Source: Marinobacterium mangrovicola (lineage in GTDB: Bacteria; Pseudomonadota; Gammaproteobacteria; Pseudomonadales; Balneatricaceae). Taken from it: a stretch of 64,000 nt of DNA. Shown here one piece after another: positions 18,479 to 26,778 of this stretch. The stretch covers positions 248,001 through 312,000 of the forward strand of contig NZ_SMFU01000011.1 in the NCBI RefSeq assembly GCF_004339595.1, given 5' to 3'. The notes below the pieces were generated by a model. It had not been told where the DNA came from. It searched no databases and worked only from the letters and a program-made list of their open reading frames with translations. A program made the translations under genes and the position numbers. How positions within the stretch are numbered: position 1 is the stretch's first letter; each line of letters begins with the position of its first letter.

Positions 18479-18792
18479 GCGGGTTGTCCTCGATGATGGG
18501 GCCTATGAAACTTAGACAAGATCAGCAGAAAGGCCAAAACACCTTTTTAGTCAGACTCCTATGCGGTTATGGAAAAACTGGCCTGTGATTTGAAATTAAG
18601 GGTAAAAGGAGTCCCTAAAGAGGATGGGGCGCTGTGCGGAAGTGGTTGTTCCTATTGCTGGTCAGGCAGGAGTGAATCAACTGAAATGGCGCGCAACCTC
18701 GGTGCCGGTCCGCTTTGTGTGAATGGAACTACACTGCTATCGAGCACAGCCAATTAACATCCTGTTGGTCTTTAACTCCAGAGGTTCGAAGT

Positions 18793-19998
18793 ATGAACGA
18801 TCCGCGTTCCGGCATGGCGATCACTAGCGACTCGGAGCAGGCGGCGCAGAATTACCTGGATGCAGTAGATCGGATTCTGGGCTCCGAATCTGGCGCTAAA
18901 GAGCTGCTCGATAGTGCGCTGGAGCAGGACCCGGAATTTGCGCTGGCCATGGCTGCTCGCTACATGCTCGCCAAGGACGGAAACGATCCTGCCGCTGATG
19001 ACCTGCGCGCCAAGGCCCAGTTCCTGGCCCAACAGGCGACGTCCTGGGAGCAGGCTCATATCGAAGCGCTGATCGGTTTGTTGACCGATCCTTACGCAAA
19101 CCTTGCGCAAACCGAGGCCTATGTTGCCGCTAACCCCGGTGATCTGCTGATCATCTCCCAGTTATCCGGCTACCTGATTTTTTATGGTGGCCCGGAAAAA
19201 CTGTCCCGGGTTCTAAATATTCTTCAAGCTTCCGAGACGACGTTGGGTGATGACTGGGCGTTCCTGGCGCGTTTGGGTTTTGCCATCAGTGAAGCGGGAG
19301 ATCCGGCGCAGGGGCGGGAGGTTCAGGAGCGGGCGCTGAAACTGCGGCCGCATTCCCTCTACACCATCCACGGCTATGCTCACATTCTGCATGATCTGGG
19401 TGTGCCGGATGAGGCCGAGACACTGATTCATACCTGGCTTGATCGGCATAAAGCGACCGCAGAGGGTGGCGCTCTGTATGGGCACCTGCAGTGGCATTTG
19501 GCACTGGCCGAGTGGCAGGTGGGCAAGCGGGATGAAGCCTGGGCGCGCTACCAGCGTTACAGCGCCCCGGAAACTACCACCTGCGGCCCGGTACTGACAC
19601 TGGCGGATTGCGGCGGCTTTCTGCTGCGCGATTATCTGAAAACGGGAGAAACCTCGCCGCTGACCCCGGCGGTAGCGGAGCTGACAGCGCGGTTCGAAGG
19701 AATGTTGGCACACCCGTTTATCGCCTTGCATGTGGCGGGTATTCACGCGGCGACAGGAGGCCTTAGCGGACTGGATGGCTGTGCGGCGCTTATTCGCGAG
19801 AAGGAGTCTAGCGACAATCGTGATCTTGCGCTTCAACTAGTGGAGTCCGTTGGTCTCTTTGCCCGCGCCGATTTCTCGCGTGCGGCTCAGTTATTGGGGG
19901 AGATCACAAAGCCGCAGCGTATCGGCGTAGGCGGAAGTCGGGTTGAGCGGATGCTGATCGATCTGCTTGAGGAAAAAGCCCAGGAGCGTGCCGCGTGA
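18793..19998 (+). CDS. TTC38-like tetratricopeptide repeat protein
   Basis: A 401-residue soluble protein made of helical repeats, with no signal peptide or membrane segment. HSLYTIHGYAHILHDLGVPD (about 189-208) followed by GALYGHLQWHLALAEWQVG (about 224-242) are the two conserved His-rich blocks of the TTC38 family. The function of bacterial members is not known. The start at 18793 follows GAGG; a longer reading from 18715 would add 26 residues with no ribosome site. The gap before it (18479-18792) shows no other gene that I can support. Confidence 0.78.
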   Translation: MNDPRSGMAITSDSEQAAQNYLDAVDRILGSESGAKELLDSALEQDPEFALAMAARYMLAKDGNDPAADDLRAKAQFLAQQATSWEQAHIEALIGLLTDPYANLAQTEAYVAANPGDLLIISQLSGYLIFYGGPEKLSRVLNILQASETTLGDDWAFLARLGFAISEAGDPAQGREVQERALKLRPHSLYTIHGYAHILHDLGVPDEAETLIHTWLDRHKATAEGGALYGHLQWHLALAEWQVGKRDEAWARYQRYSAPETTTCGPVLTLADCGGFLLRDYLKTGETSPLTPAVAELTARFEGMLAHPFIALHVAGIHAATGGLSGLDGCAALIREKESSDNRDLALQLVESVGLFARADFSRAAQLLGEITKPQRIGVGGSRVERMLIDLLEEKAQERAA

Positions 19999-20047
19999 CT
20001 TGCTATCAGACCGCAAGATCAATGATTGGGTTGCAGGAGGAGCTTCT

Positions 20048-20284
20048 GTGAGGCTAATCATCATACTGAGTGCCGTATTGCTGGTGGGGCTGCTCGTTTA
20101 CAAGCAGATCGGTCCTGGTGTCGTGCAGCCATCCGAAACGGTTGACGCGCTCTCATCCCAGGATGCTCCCCAGGTGCCGACGACACCCCAGCAGGTCAAA
20201 GAGTTTGGTGTACAGATGAACGAGTACATGAATGAAGAAGCGGAAAAAAGAGCGGCCGCTATCGAGAAAGCTACCTCCCAGTGA
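20048..20284 (+). CDS. Single-pass membrane protein, GTG start
   Basis: A 78-residue protein: one hydrophobic helix (about 2-19, RLIIILSAVLLVGLLVY) then a polar tail with a proline-rich patch (APQVPTTPQQ) and a charged helix (about 50-78). AGGAGGAGC stands seven bases before the GTG, which decides the start. A frame from 19967 overlapping the TPR gene has no such site. The gene lies 49 bases after the TPR gene and may be cotranscribed. Family not recognised. Confidence 0.65.
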   Translation: MRLIIILSAVLLVGLLVYKQIGPGVVQPSETVDALSSQDAPQVPTTPQQVKEFGVQMNEYMNEEAEKRAAAIEKATSQ

Positions 20285-20482
20285 GGTGGTTTTTAAATCC
20301 GCATATTAAATCTGGCTAGCTAGCTCCTTTAAGTTTCTTACTTTTCAGTCTTTCCACTTCGTCGGAATAATGAACCTGTGCAATATCAAAGTGCATATTC
20401 TTAGTGTCTGAACCTTTCACTCAGCGTATAGATTGCCGGCTTGATCTCTTTAGCCTGTAAGAAAAAATACTCTGGTGGACGT

Positions 20483-21364
20483 ATGGAAAAGGATGGCCTG
20501 ATTGCAGGCTTCGAGCGGGTTCGAGTGCCCGGTGATGGGATTACAGTTGATGCACTGGTGGGCGGCGAGGGGCCGCCGCTACTGCTGCTGCACGGCTATC
20601 CGCAAACGCGGATGATCTGGAAGAAAGTGGCGCCTGTTCTGGCCCGCTCTTTTACCCTGGTGATCCCCGACCTGCGCGGTTATGGTCGCTCCGAGAAACC
20701 CCTCGATGAGGCCAGGCCGGAGCTTTACTGCAAACGGCAGATGGCGCGGGATCAGCTGGCGACCATGCGGCATCTTGGCTTTGATTCCTTCCATGTTGCC
20801 GGCCATGACCGCGGCGCCAGGGTCGCTTACCGGCTGGCGTTCGATCAGCCGGAAGCGGTCAAACGACTCGCCGTTATCGATATCATTCCCACACTGGATC
20901 TGTTTGCAGCCAGCGGCGAGGCGTTTATGGGGATGTTTCACTGGAGTTTTCTGGCGCAGCCCTATCCATTGCCGGAGATGCTGCTCGAGGGACGTGGTGA
21001 CCGTTTTGCGCTCGCCCTGATGCAGCGCTGGGTTAAACCTGGTTTCAAGTTCGATGAGGAAGCGCTGGAAGATTACCTGCTGAGTAACCGGAATCCTGCT
21101 GTGGTTCGAGCGGGCTGCGACGACTACCGTGCAGCCTGGTTGTTTGACCGTTTACACGACCAGGAAAGTCTTGCTAAGGGTAAGCTCGAAATGCCGGTGC
21201 TGGCGCTCTGGGGCGCTGCAGGAGCGGTCGGCAAGGCATCGCCGCTGGAGATCTGGGCGCGTTGGGCAAAAGACTTGTGTGGCGAGGCGTTACCTGCAGG
21301 TCACTTTGTGCCCGAAGAGGCGCCGGAAGAGACGGCCCGGGCACTGCGGGCGTTTTTCAGTTAA
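20483..21364 (+). CDS. Haloacetate dehalogenase-like alpha/beta hydrolase
   Basis: A 293-residue hydrolase that matches fluoroacetate/haloacetate dehalogenases, enzymes that break the carbon-halogen bond of 2-haloacetates. As I recall the structurally studied enzymes, the active-site set is: aspartate nucleophile in GHDRGARVAYR (D109), two arginines for the carboxylate (R110, R113), halide-site HW in MFHWSFLAQP (H153, W154) and a tyrosine (Y215 in DDYRAAW), and the catalytic histidine in GHFVPEEAPEE (H274). All are present here. The start at 20483 has a weak GGTGG. It is a single gene with no dehalogenation neighbours, so the native substrate could differ; some homologs defluorinate while others prefer chloroacetate. 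Confidence 0.82.
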   Translation: MEKDGLIAGFERVRVPGDGITVDALVGGEGPPLLLLHGYPQTRMIWKKVAPVLARSFTLVIPDLRGYGRSEKPLDEARPELYCKRQMARDQLATMRHLGFDSFHVAGHDRGARVAYRLAFDQPEAVKRLAVIDIIPTLDLFAASGEAFMGMFHWSFLAQPYPLPEMLLEGRGDRFALALMQRWVKPGFKFDEEALEDYLLSNRNPAVVRAGCDDYRAAWLFDRLHDQESLAKGKLEMPVLALWGAAGAVGKASPLEIWARWAKDLCGEALPAGHFVPEEAPEETARALRAFFS

Positions 21365-21526
21365 CTCCCTGTCGTTTTGGCCCTGCCTGGCAGTGCTTCA
21401 CCCCTGCGAAAAAATCAGCTTTTCAGGCGTACCTGGCCCTACTTTATGTTTAAGCGGGGCCTCAGCGTACGCCGTATTTGGGGCATTGATCATTTGTGGC
21501 GCCTCCTGTCTGCTTGAAGGTTCCTC

Positions 21527-22258
21527 TTAAGCGTCTTTTCCTTCACTGGCCTTGTTGGCTTCGCTGACCTCTGCAATCAGATCGGTTGCCAGTCGCCAGG
21601 AACGCCGGTCCGCGAGAGGGCTGTATGCGACTCCGGCCGCAGGGTTGTTCGAGCCAGGTATGGCGAACGAATGTGCGGTTCCGCTGAAGCTGATAAACGA
21701 CATGTCGAGCTGGTTTTGATCGAAGTAGTCCAGCGTCTCTGCGATCTCCTGGCGCGTCACCATTGGGTCGGCGCTGCCGTTCAGGATCAAAAAGCGGCAT
21801 CCGCTCGTCAGGGCGGGCAGGTCTTTCGGGAAAGAGAGCAGGCCGTGGAAGCTGATCGAGGCGCGCAGCTCGCTATCGATAAGCCCGAGTTGCAGGGTGC
21901 AGAGCCCGCCGAGGCAATAGCCCAGGCTAAGTTTGTTCTCGTAGGCGCCAAGCTCCCGCTCGATCTCTGACTTCAGTGTCTGCAGATGCTGGCGCAACGC
22001 TTCGAAGTCCGCCACCAGGTTTTGCATCGCCTCTTGGCGTCCCTCCATGGAGGTGAGATCTGTGCGACTGCCGTGGTAGTCGACAATGACCGCATCCAGC
22101 CCCATGCCGTTAAGACGCTTTGCGACCTCCCTTTCAAATGCGCTGATACCCGCCCAGGTGGGAAAGATCAGGGCGAGAGTTCCCGTCTTTCCATCGGTTG
22201 CGAAAAATTCATGAGAATGCAGTCCTGTATGGACGGTGCGACTGATAGATGTTCTCAA
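21527..22258 (-). CDS. Dienelactone hydrolase family protein
   Basis: A 243-residue alpha/beta hydrolase with a cysteine nucleophile, as in dienelactone hydrolases. The triad is visible: C115 in GYCLGGLC, D164 in NGSADPMV and H196 in SGTAHSFA. FPTWAGISAFEREVAKRL near the N-terminus is the oxyanion-hole region (FPTWAG). Many such proteins hydrolyse other esters, and no chlorocatechol genes are nearby, so the substrate is open. It is divergent from the ring-cleavage operon. AAGGAGATT lies before the ATG. Confidence 0.85.
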   Translation of the reverse strand: MRTSISRTVHTGLHSHEFFATDGKTGTLALIFPTWAGISAFEREVAKRLNGMGLDAVIVDYHGSRTDLTSMEGRQEAMQNLVADFEALRQHLQTLKSEIERELGAYENKLSLGYCLGGLCTLQLGLIDSELRASISFHGLLSFPKDLPALTSGCRFLILNGSADPMVTRQEIAETLDYFDQNQLDMSFISFSGTAHSFAIPGSNNPAAGVAYSPLADRRSWRLATDLIAEVSEANKASEGKDA

Positions 22259-22347
22259 AACAATCTCCTTAACCCGCTACATCTGTGTATTTTTTGTCGG
22301 ACTTTTGCAGTGGCTGTCTGGCCAGGATAAAAAAATAAATAAAAAAA

Positions 22348-22364
22348 CTCATCTATTAGATGAG
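22348..22364. repeat. Inverted repeat CTCATCT-ATT-AGATGAG in AT-rich leader
   Basis: A perfect seven-base-pair stem with a three-base loop, flanked by A-runs on both sides. It sits in the 294-base gap between divergent genes, about 130 bases before the operon promoter. It could be an operator, or a terminator read on the minus strand (a T-run of seven follows there). Confidence 0.4.
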
Positions 22365-22486
22365 AAAAACACAGCCTAATACGCTCTTCTTAAATTTTTC
22401 AACTCATTGATATATATAGTTTTATTTGTATTTTTCCGGTGTTTTTAAAGCGCCTGCCGGCCCGTTTTTTCGAAAGCCTCCAGGCA

Positions 22487-22515
22487 TTGACGCACATCAA
22501 TAGGGTGATTATATT
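22487..22515 (+). promoter_or_regulatory. Sigma-70-like promoter of the ring-cleavage operon
   Basis: TTGACG (22487-22492), 17-base spacer, TATATT (22510-22515). Transcription would start near 22522, 31 bases before the first ATG and inside the inverted repeat at 22519. Confidence 0.7.
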
Positions 22516-22518
22516 CGC

Positions 22519-22534
22519 CATACAGTTGTGTATG
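22519..22534. promoter_or_regulatory. Candidate operator CATAC-N6-GTATG (copy 1)
   Basis: CATACAGTTGTGTATG is an inverted repeat with six central bases. It covers the expected transcription start, a position typical for repression. An exact match of the two half-sites lies at 56997, and one-mismatch matches lie at 34374 and 59013, all before catabolic or transport genes. Confidence 0.6.
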
Positions 22535-22552
22535 TTGAGTGTGGAGGAAGAG

Positions 22553-23371
22553 ATGGTCGAAGCGGATCGCAAGTACGTTCAGGCAGCGGGTCATGAGACT
22601 GCCTACTTCGAATGTGGCCAGGGTGCACCCCTGCTGTTGCTGCATGGTTCAGGCCCCGGCGTATCAGGCTGGACCAACTGGGGCGGTGTCATGGACCAGC
22701 TGGCAGAGAACTTTCACGTCATCGTTCCGGATATCGCCGGCTTCGGTTTTACCGAGTTCAAAGACGGTACCGAGTACGACATCAAGTTCTGGGTAAACCA
22801 CCTGGTTGAGTTCATGGATGCGCTGGGTATCGATCGCGCTTCCCTGGTGGGTAACTCCTTCGGTGGTGCTGTTGGTCTCGGTCTTGGGTTGTTCAATCCT
22901 GAGCGTCTCGACAAGCTGGTGCTGCTGGGTACGCCTGCAGGCACATTCCCGCAGACCAAGGGCCTGGCTGGCGCCTGGCTGTATGAGCCGTCCGTCGAGA
23001 ACATGCGTGCGCTGATGGAGCTCTTCCCCTACGACAAGAGCCTGATCACCGATGAACTGGTGCAGTCCCGCTACGAGGCCAGCGCCCGTGCCGGTGCCCA
23101 GGAAGCGCTGCGTAAGCTGATCCCCAAGCCGTCTGAAGATGGCGAAACCATGGTCAAGGCGTTCCCGGAAAAGGCAGTTCGCAACATCAAGGCCCAGACC
23201 CTGGTTCTGCACGGTCGTCAGGATGGCGTGGTGCCGCTGCAGTGTGGCCTTGCCCTGGCAGAGAATATTCCCAATGCCGACCTGTTCGTGTTCGCACAGT
23301 GCGGTCACTGGGTGCAGACGGAACAGAAACAGAAGTTTCTCAATATCGTAACCAGCTTTATTGGCGGGTAA
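22553..23371 (+). CDS. meta-Cleavage product C-C hydrolase (MhpC/BphD/DmpD type)
   Basis: A 272-residue alpha/beta hydrolase that should split the ring-fission product into 2-hydroxypenta-2,4-dienoate and a carboxylic acid. LLLLHGSGPGVSGWTNWGG is the oxyanion-hole block, followed by the triad S102 (GNSFGGA), D224 (HGRQDGVVP) and H252 (CGHWVQTEQ). The start at 22553 has GGAGGA six bases upstream; an in-frame ATG at 22439 lies before the promoter and is not credible. It is the first gene of the operon, six bases before the LigA-like gene. The acid it releases, and hence the substrate, is not readable from sequence. Confidence 0.93.
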   Translation: MVEADRKYVQAAGHETAYFECGQGAPLLLLHGSGPGVSGWTNWGGVMDQLAENFHVIVPDIAGFGFTEFKDGTEYDIKFWVNHLVEFMDALGIDRASLVGNSFGGAVGLGLGLFNPERLDKLVLLGTPAGTFPQTKGLAGAWLYEPSVENMRALMELFPYDKSLITDELVQSRYEASARAGAQEALRKLIPKPSEDGETMVKAFPEKAVRNIKAQTLVLHGRQDGVVPLQCGLALAENIPNADLFVFAQCGHWVQTEQKQKFLNIVTSFIGG

Positions 23372-23376
23372 GTCTG

Positions 23377-23661
23377 ATGAAACGAGATGTATTGGAACGG
23401 GTGTTGTGGAGCCTGTCGATCGACCGGTTCTCAAAAGAAAAATTCAAAGAAAACCCGGAAAAGTTCCTCGGCCGCTTCCCGTTGGATGCCGAGGATGTCC
23501 GCATGATCCTGGAGTTTGACGTCAAAAAGCTCCAGGAGGTTGGCGTGAATCCGATGCTGACAATGGGTTACTGGATCGAGATGTCTCCCGATCGACAGAT
23601 GTCTTCTTATAACAAAAAGCTCGGCTCTGAATCCGAGTACTCAGCGTCAATCAAGGGGTAA
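23377..23661 (+). CDS. LigA-like small subunit of class III extradiol dioxygenase
   Basis: A 94-residue helical protein of the LigA superfamily, the alpha subunit that caps the active site of LigAB-type dioxygenases. Recognisable features are the region NPEKFLGRFPLDAEDVRMIL and the LTMGYWIEMSPDR tail. It is separated from the catalytic LigB-like gene by only six bases, so the two should form one enzyme. In MhpB, the class III enzyme of phenylpropionate breakdown, no such subunit is present. Confidence 0.82.
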   Translation: MKRDVLERVLWSLSIDRFSKEKFKENPEKFLGRFPLDAEDVRMILEFDVKKLQEVGVNPMLTMGYWIEMSPDRQMSSYNKKLGSESEYSASIKG

Positions 23662-23667
23662 GCAGAT

Positions 23668-24510
23668 ATGGCACAGATAGTTGGCGGATTTTTGGTGCCG
23701 CATGATCCGGTCATGTTTGTCGCCGGTGATGCGGCGCCCGCGGACAAGGCTGAAAAGGTATGGGGCGCGTTTGAAACCTGCGCTCAGCGTCTGGCGGATA
23801 GCGGTGCAACCACCGTGATCATCGTCGGCAACGATCACTACATGCTGTTTGGCACTACCTGTCTGCCGAAGTACTGCATCGCGACCGGTCACCTGGAAGG
23901 TCCGCTGGATCAGCTTCCTGGCCTCAAGCGTGGCCAGATCGAGAACAACGAAGCGCTGGCAACGGCCATTGCCGAGCACGGTGCAGAGAACGGTTTTGAC
24001 TGGTCCGTAGCCCGCTCTTTCACCACCGATCACTCGTTCTCTATTCCGCACCAGTTGATCGTGCGTCGCGCTGAAGAGTTGAGCGGTCGCAGTATCGCGG
24101 CGATTCCGGTGTATCTGGCCAGCGCGGTGGACCCCTACATCACCACCGAGCGTTCCCGTGAGCTGGGTGCGCAGATGAATGCGGCGATTGAAGCCTTCGC
24201 CGGTGATGACAAGGTTGCGGTGATCGGTAGTGGCGGCATCAGCCACTGGGTCGGTACCAAAGAGTCCGGCAAGGTCAACGAAGCGTTTGACCGCCGCGTG
24301 ATCGACAGCTGCTGCAGCCTGGATATGGATGGCCTGGCCTCTCTGAGCAATGAAGAGATTCTCGAAGAGGGCGGTAACGGTGCGATGGAGATCCGCAACT
24401 TTCTGTGTGCCATGGCGGCCGTCAATCCGGTGAGTACCGATCTGGTTGAATACCAGCCGGTGCCGGAGTGGGTGACCGGGCTCGGATTCATTGAACTCAA
24501 GGTAGCGTGA
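23668..24510 (+). CDS. LigB-like class III extradiol ring-cleavage dioxygenase, catalytic subunit
   Basis: A 280-residue non-heme Fe(II) enzyme predicted to open a catechol ring next to the hydroxyls using O2. Likely iron ligands are H12 (GFLVPHDP) and H57 (GNDHY); further family histidines are in TTDHSFSIPHQL and GSGGISHWVG. It is not related to the BphC/DmpB type usually found with the downstream hydrolase and hydratase. Together with the preceding gene it forms a LigAB-like pair. The preferred catechol is unknown. Confidence 0.9.
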   Translation: MAQIVGGFLVPHDPVMFVAGDAAPADKAEKVWGAFETCAQRLADSGATTVIIVGNDHYMLFGTTCLPKYCIATGHLEGPLDQLPGLKRGQIENNEALATAIAEHGAENGFDWSVARSFTTDHSFSIPHQLIVRRAEELSGRSIAAIPVYLASAVDPYITTERSRELGAQMNAAIEAFAGDDKVAVIGSGGISHWVGTKESGKVNEAFDRRVIDSCCSLDMDGLASLSNEEILEEGGNGAMEIRNFLCAMAAVNPVSTDLVEYQPVPEWVTGLGFIELKVA

Positions 24511-24518
24511 GGGGCGAG

Positions 24519-24860
24519 ATGGATAAGGTATTTCTCTGCAAGGTATCTGACCTGGCGGAAAACGAAGTTAAGAAAATCGATAACAGCGAGCACGGTGATA
24601 TCGCCGTTTATAACCTCGGTGGTCAGTACTACGCAACGGCGGATCTGTGCACCCACGCAACAGCATCACTGGCGGAAGGCGATGTGGAAGATGATCTGAT
24701 CGTCTGCCCGGTGCATTGGGGTCAGTTCCATATCCCGACCGGCAAGGCGATGGGTTTCCCCTGTGAAATCGATCTGCGCACCTACCCGGTTGAGGTGGAA
24801 GGCGATGATATCTACGCCCTCGTCGAAGCGGCGGATGCGGCTCTGATTGCCAAAGGTTAG
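24519..24860 (+). CDS. Rieske ferredoxin of aromatic dioxygenase
   Basis: A 113-residue electron carrier between the reductase (33302-34294) and the oxygenase. The Rieske ligands are C44, H46 (LCTHATASL) and C63, H66 (CPVHWGQF). The start at 24519 follows GAGGGGCG; a GTG 12 bases upstream would add four residues. It lies between the ring-cleavage and oxygenase genes. Confidence 0.93.
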   Translation: MDKVFLCKVSDLAENEVKKIDNSEHGDIAVYNLGGQYYATADLCTHATASLAEGDVEDDLIVCPVHWGQFHIPTGKAMGFPCEIDLRTYPVEVEGDDIYALVEAADAALIAKG

Positions 24861-24873
24861 AGGATAGAGACTG

Positions 24874-26220
24874 ATGAGCAACATAATAAAAACTGTAGAC
24901 GTTACGGATAGCCTGGAAAATCTGAGCGAATTCTGTGATATCGAGAACGGCCGTATCTCCGGCAAGATCTTCTCTGATAAGGCGATTTACGAGCAGGAGC
25001 TGGAGAAAATCTTCGCCCGCTGCTGGCTGTTTGTCGCCCACGAATCACAGATTCCGAAGACCGGTGACTACATCACCACCACCATGGGTGAAGACGAAGT
25101 GATCGTCGTGCGCCAGAAAGATGGTGGTATCAAGGTTTTCCTTAACGCCTGCCCGCACCGTGGCAACAAGGTCTGTTTCGCCGAGTCCGGCAGCACCCGT
25201 GGCTTTATCTGTAACTACCACGGCTGGTCGTTCAATACCGCCGGTAACCTGGTGGGTCAGCATGAGTCCGGCATCTATGAAGCCAGCGACTTCGACAAGT
25301 CCAAATGGGGTCTGAAGGAAGTTGCCCAGGTCGATTCCTGGAAGGGGCTGGTATTTGCCACCTTCGATCCGGAAGCACCGACCCTGAAAGAGTACCTCGG
25401 TCCGATGACCTGGTACCTGGATGCGCTGTTCGACAACCAGGAAGGCGGCACCGAGTTTGCCGGTGGCTGTATCCGCTCCACCTATGAATGTAACTGGAAG
25501 ATCGCGGCGGAAAACTTCGTCGGCGATATCCTGCACGCCGGCTGGACCCACGACTCCGCAGCCCGTGCCATGCTCGGCGGTGCGGTGGCCAAGGTCAGCG
25601 ATTTTGAAGAGTCCTACTCCGTTAACTGGAACGGTCACGGCTACGAATTTGCCCTGGATACCGTCGGTAACGTGGCGGTACTCGGTGAGAGTGCGCTGAA
25701 CAAGTATGTCCATACCATCAAACCGTCTGTGGCAGAGCGTCTGGGCGAGTTCCGCTCCAACATGGTCGCGTCGGTGTCCTCCTGCACCATCTTCCCGAAC
25801 TTCTCCTTCCTGGCGGGGCAGAACACCATCCGTGTCTGGCAGCCGCGCGGTCCGAACAAGATCGAGCTGTTCAGCTGGGTGCTGGTCAACAAGAGCGCCC
25901 CGGACGATATCAAAGAGAAGTGGCGCAAGGGCGCAATGATGACCTTCTCGCCCACCGGCGTGTTCGAGATGGACGATGGCGAGAACTGGGAATACTGCAC
26001 CCGGACCTCCAAGGGCAAGGTGACCGGTGCTCAGGATCTCTATATCGGCCTGGGTATGAACACCCTGGAGCGACAGACCGACCTGCCGGCCAACGTTTAC
26101 AAGGGGCAGCTTAACGAGGCGAACGCCCGTGCCTACTACCAGCACTGGTACGACCATCTGAATGCGAAGAGCTGGTCGGAGATCCCGGATCGTAACGTTG
26201 GCAAGGCGGAGGTTGAATAA
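24874..26220 (+). CDS. Rieske ring-hydroxylating dioxygenase, large (alpha) subunit
   Basis: A 448-residue catalytic subunit expected to add both atoms of O2 to an aromatic ring, forming a cis-dihydrodiol. The Rieske site is CPHRGNK (C93, H95) and CNYHGWSF (C113, H116). The mononuclear iron site is ENFVGDILHAGWTH (D218 bridge, H221, H226), and the carboxylate ligand is in MDDGENW (about 367). Length and motifs fit the phenylpropionate/biphenyl/naphthalene group, not the oxygenases that lack a beta subunit. Two bases separate it from the beta gene. Confidence 0.94.
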   Translation: MSNIIKTVDVTDSLENLSEFCDIENGRISGKIFSDKAIYEQELEKIFARCWLFVAHESQIPKTGDYITTTMGEDEVIVVRQKDGGIKVFLNACPHRGNKVCFAESGSTRGFICNYHGWSFNTAGNLVGQHESGIYEASDFDKSKWGLKEVAQVDSWKGLVFATFDPEAPTLKEYLGPMTWYLDALFDNQEGGTEFAGGCIRSTYECNWKIAAENFVGDILHAGWTHDSAARAMLGGAVAKVSDFEESYSVNWNGHGYEFALDTVGNVAVLGESALNKYVHTIKPSVAERLGEFRSNMVASVSSCTIFPNFSFLAGQNTIRVWQPRGPNKIELFSWVLVNKSAPDDIKEKWRKGAMMTFSPTGVFEMDDGENWEYCTRTSKGKVTGAQDLYIGLGMNTLERQTDLPANVYKGQLNEANARAYYQHWYDHLNAKSWSEIPDRNVGKAEVE

Positions 26221-26222
26221 TC

Positions 26223-26771
26223 ATGGCAAACCAGACTGAGACTCAGGTTGAGCTGCGCCCGGTATCCATGGAGCAGCACCACAAGGTGTCCTGCTTCCTG
26301 GCTCGCGAGTACCGCCTGCTGGATGAGGAAAAGTTCGACGAATGGCTGGCGCTGATGCACGAGGATGTCCACTACTGGATGCCGGGCATCGAAAACCGTC
26401 GCCGTGAAAACCTGCTTGAGCACGGTTTCTACGCCAGCGATCACATGGCTTACTTCGACGACAAGCTGCGTGACCTGCAGCGCCGTGTGGCGCGCTTCCA
26501 GCAGCCTTCCGCCTGGGCGGAAAACCCGGGTACCCGTAATGTGCACCAGGTCTCCAATATCGAGGTGTACTACGGCGAAACCGACGGTGAATACCTGGTC
26601 CACTCGGTGTTTCAGAGCGTGCGTAGCCGCGGCATGGATGAAGAGTATGTCATCTACGGGCGCCGTACCGACGTGCTGGTAGAGGAGGGCGGCAGCTTCA
26701 AGCTGAAGAAACGCCTGATCCTGATCCCGAACGCGACACTGAGCTGCAAAAACATCAACACCTTCCTGTGA
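26223..26771 (+). CDS. Ring-hydroxylating dioxygenase, small (beta) subunit
   Basis: A 182-residue structural subunit (SnoaL-like fold) that assembles with alpha as alpha3beta3. Typical blocks are FLAREYRLLDEEKFDEWLAL (about 19-38), DVHYWMPG, then RNVHQVSNIEV and a C-terminal RLILIPNATLSCKNI. It lies directly after alpha and seven bases before the dihydrodiol dehydrogenase. Confidence 0.93.
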   Translation: MANQTETQVELRPVSMEQHHKVSCFLAREYRLLDEEKFDEWLALMHEDVHYWMPGIENRRRENLLEHGFYASDHMAYFDDKLRDLQRRVARFQQPSAWAENPGTRNVHQVSNIEVYYGETDGEYLVHSVFQSVRSRGMDEEYVIYGRRTDVLVEEGGSFKLKKRLILIPNATLSCKNINTFL

Positions 26772-26778
26772 GGGCGCT

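Noticed and set aside
18569-18757. A 62-codon frame before the TPR gene
   Set aside because: No ribosome site, cysteine- and glycine-rich random-looking product, and no motif.
25045-26157. A 370-codon open frame opposite to the oxygenase alpha gene
   Set aside because: The plus-strand frame has complete Rieske and iron-site motifs; the opposite frame is a by-product of G+C-rich third positions.
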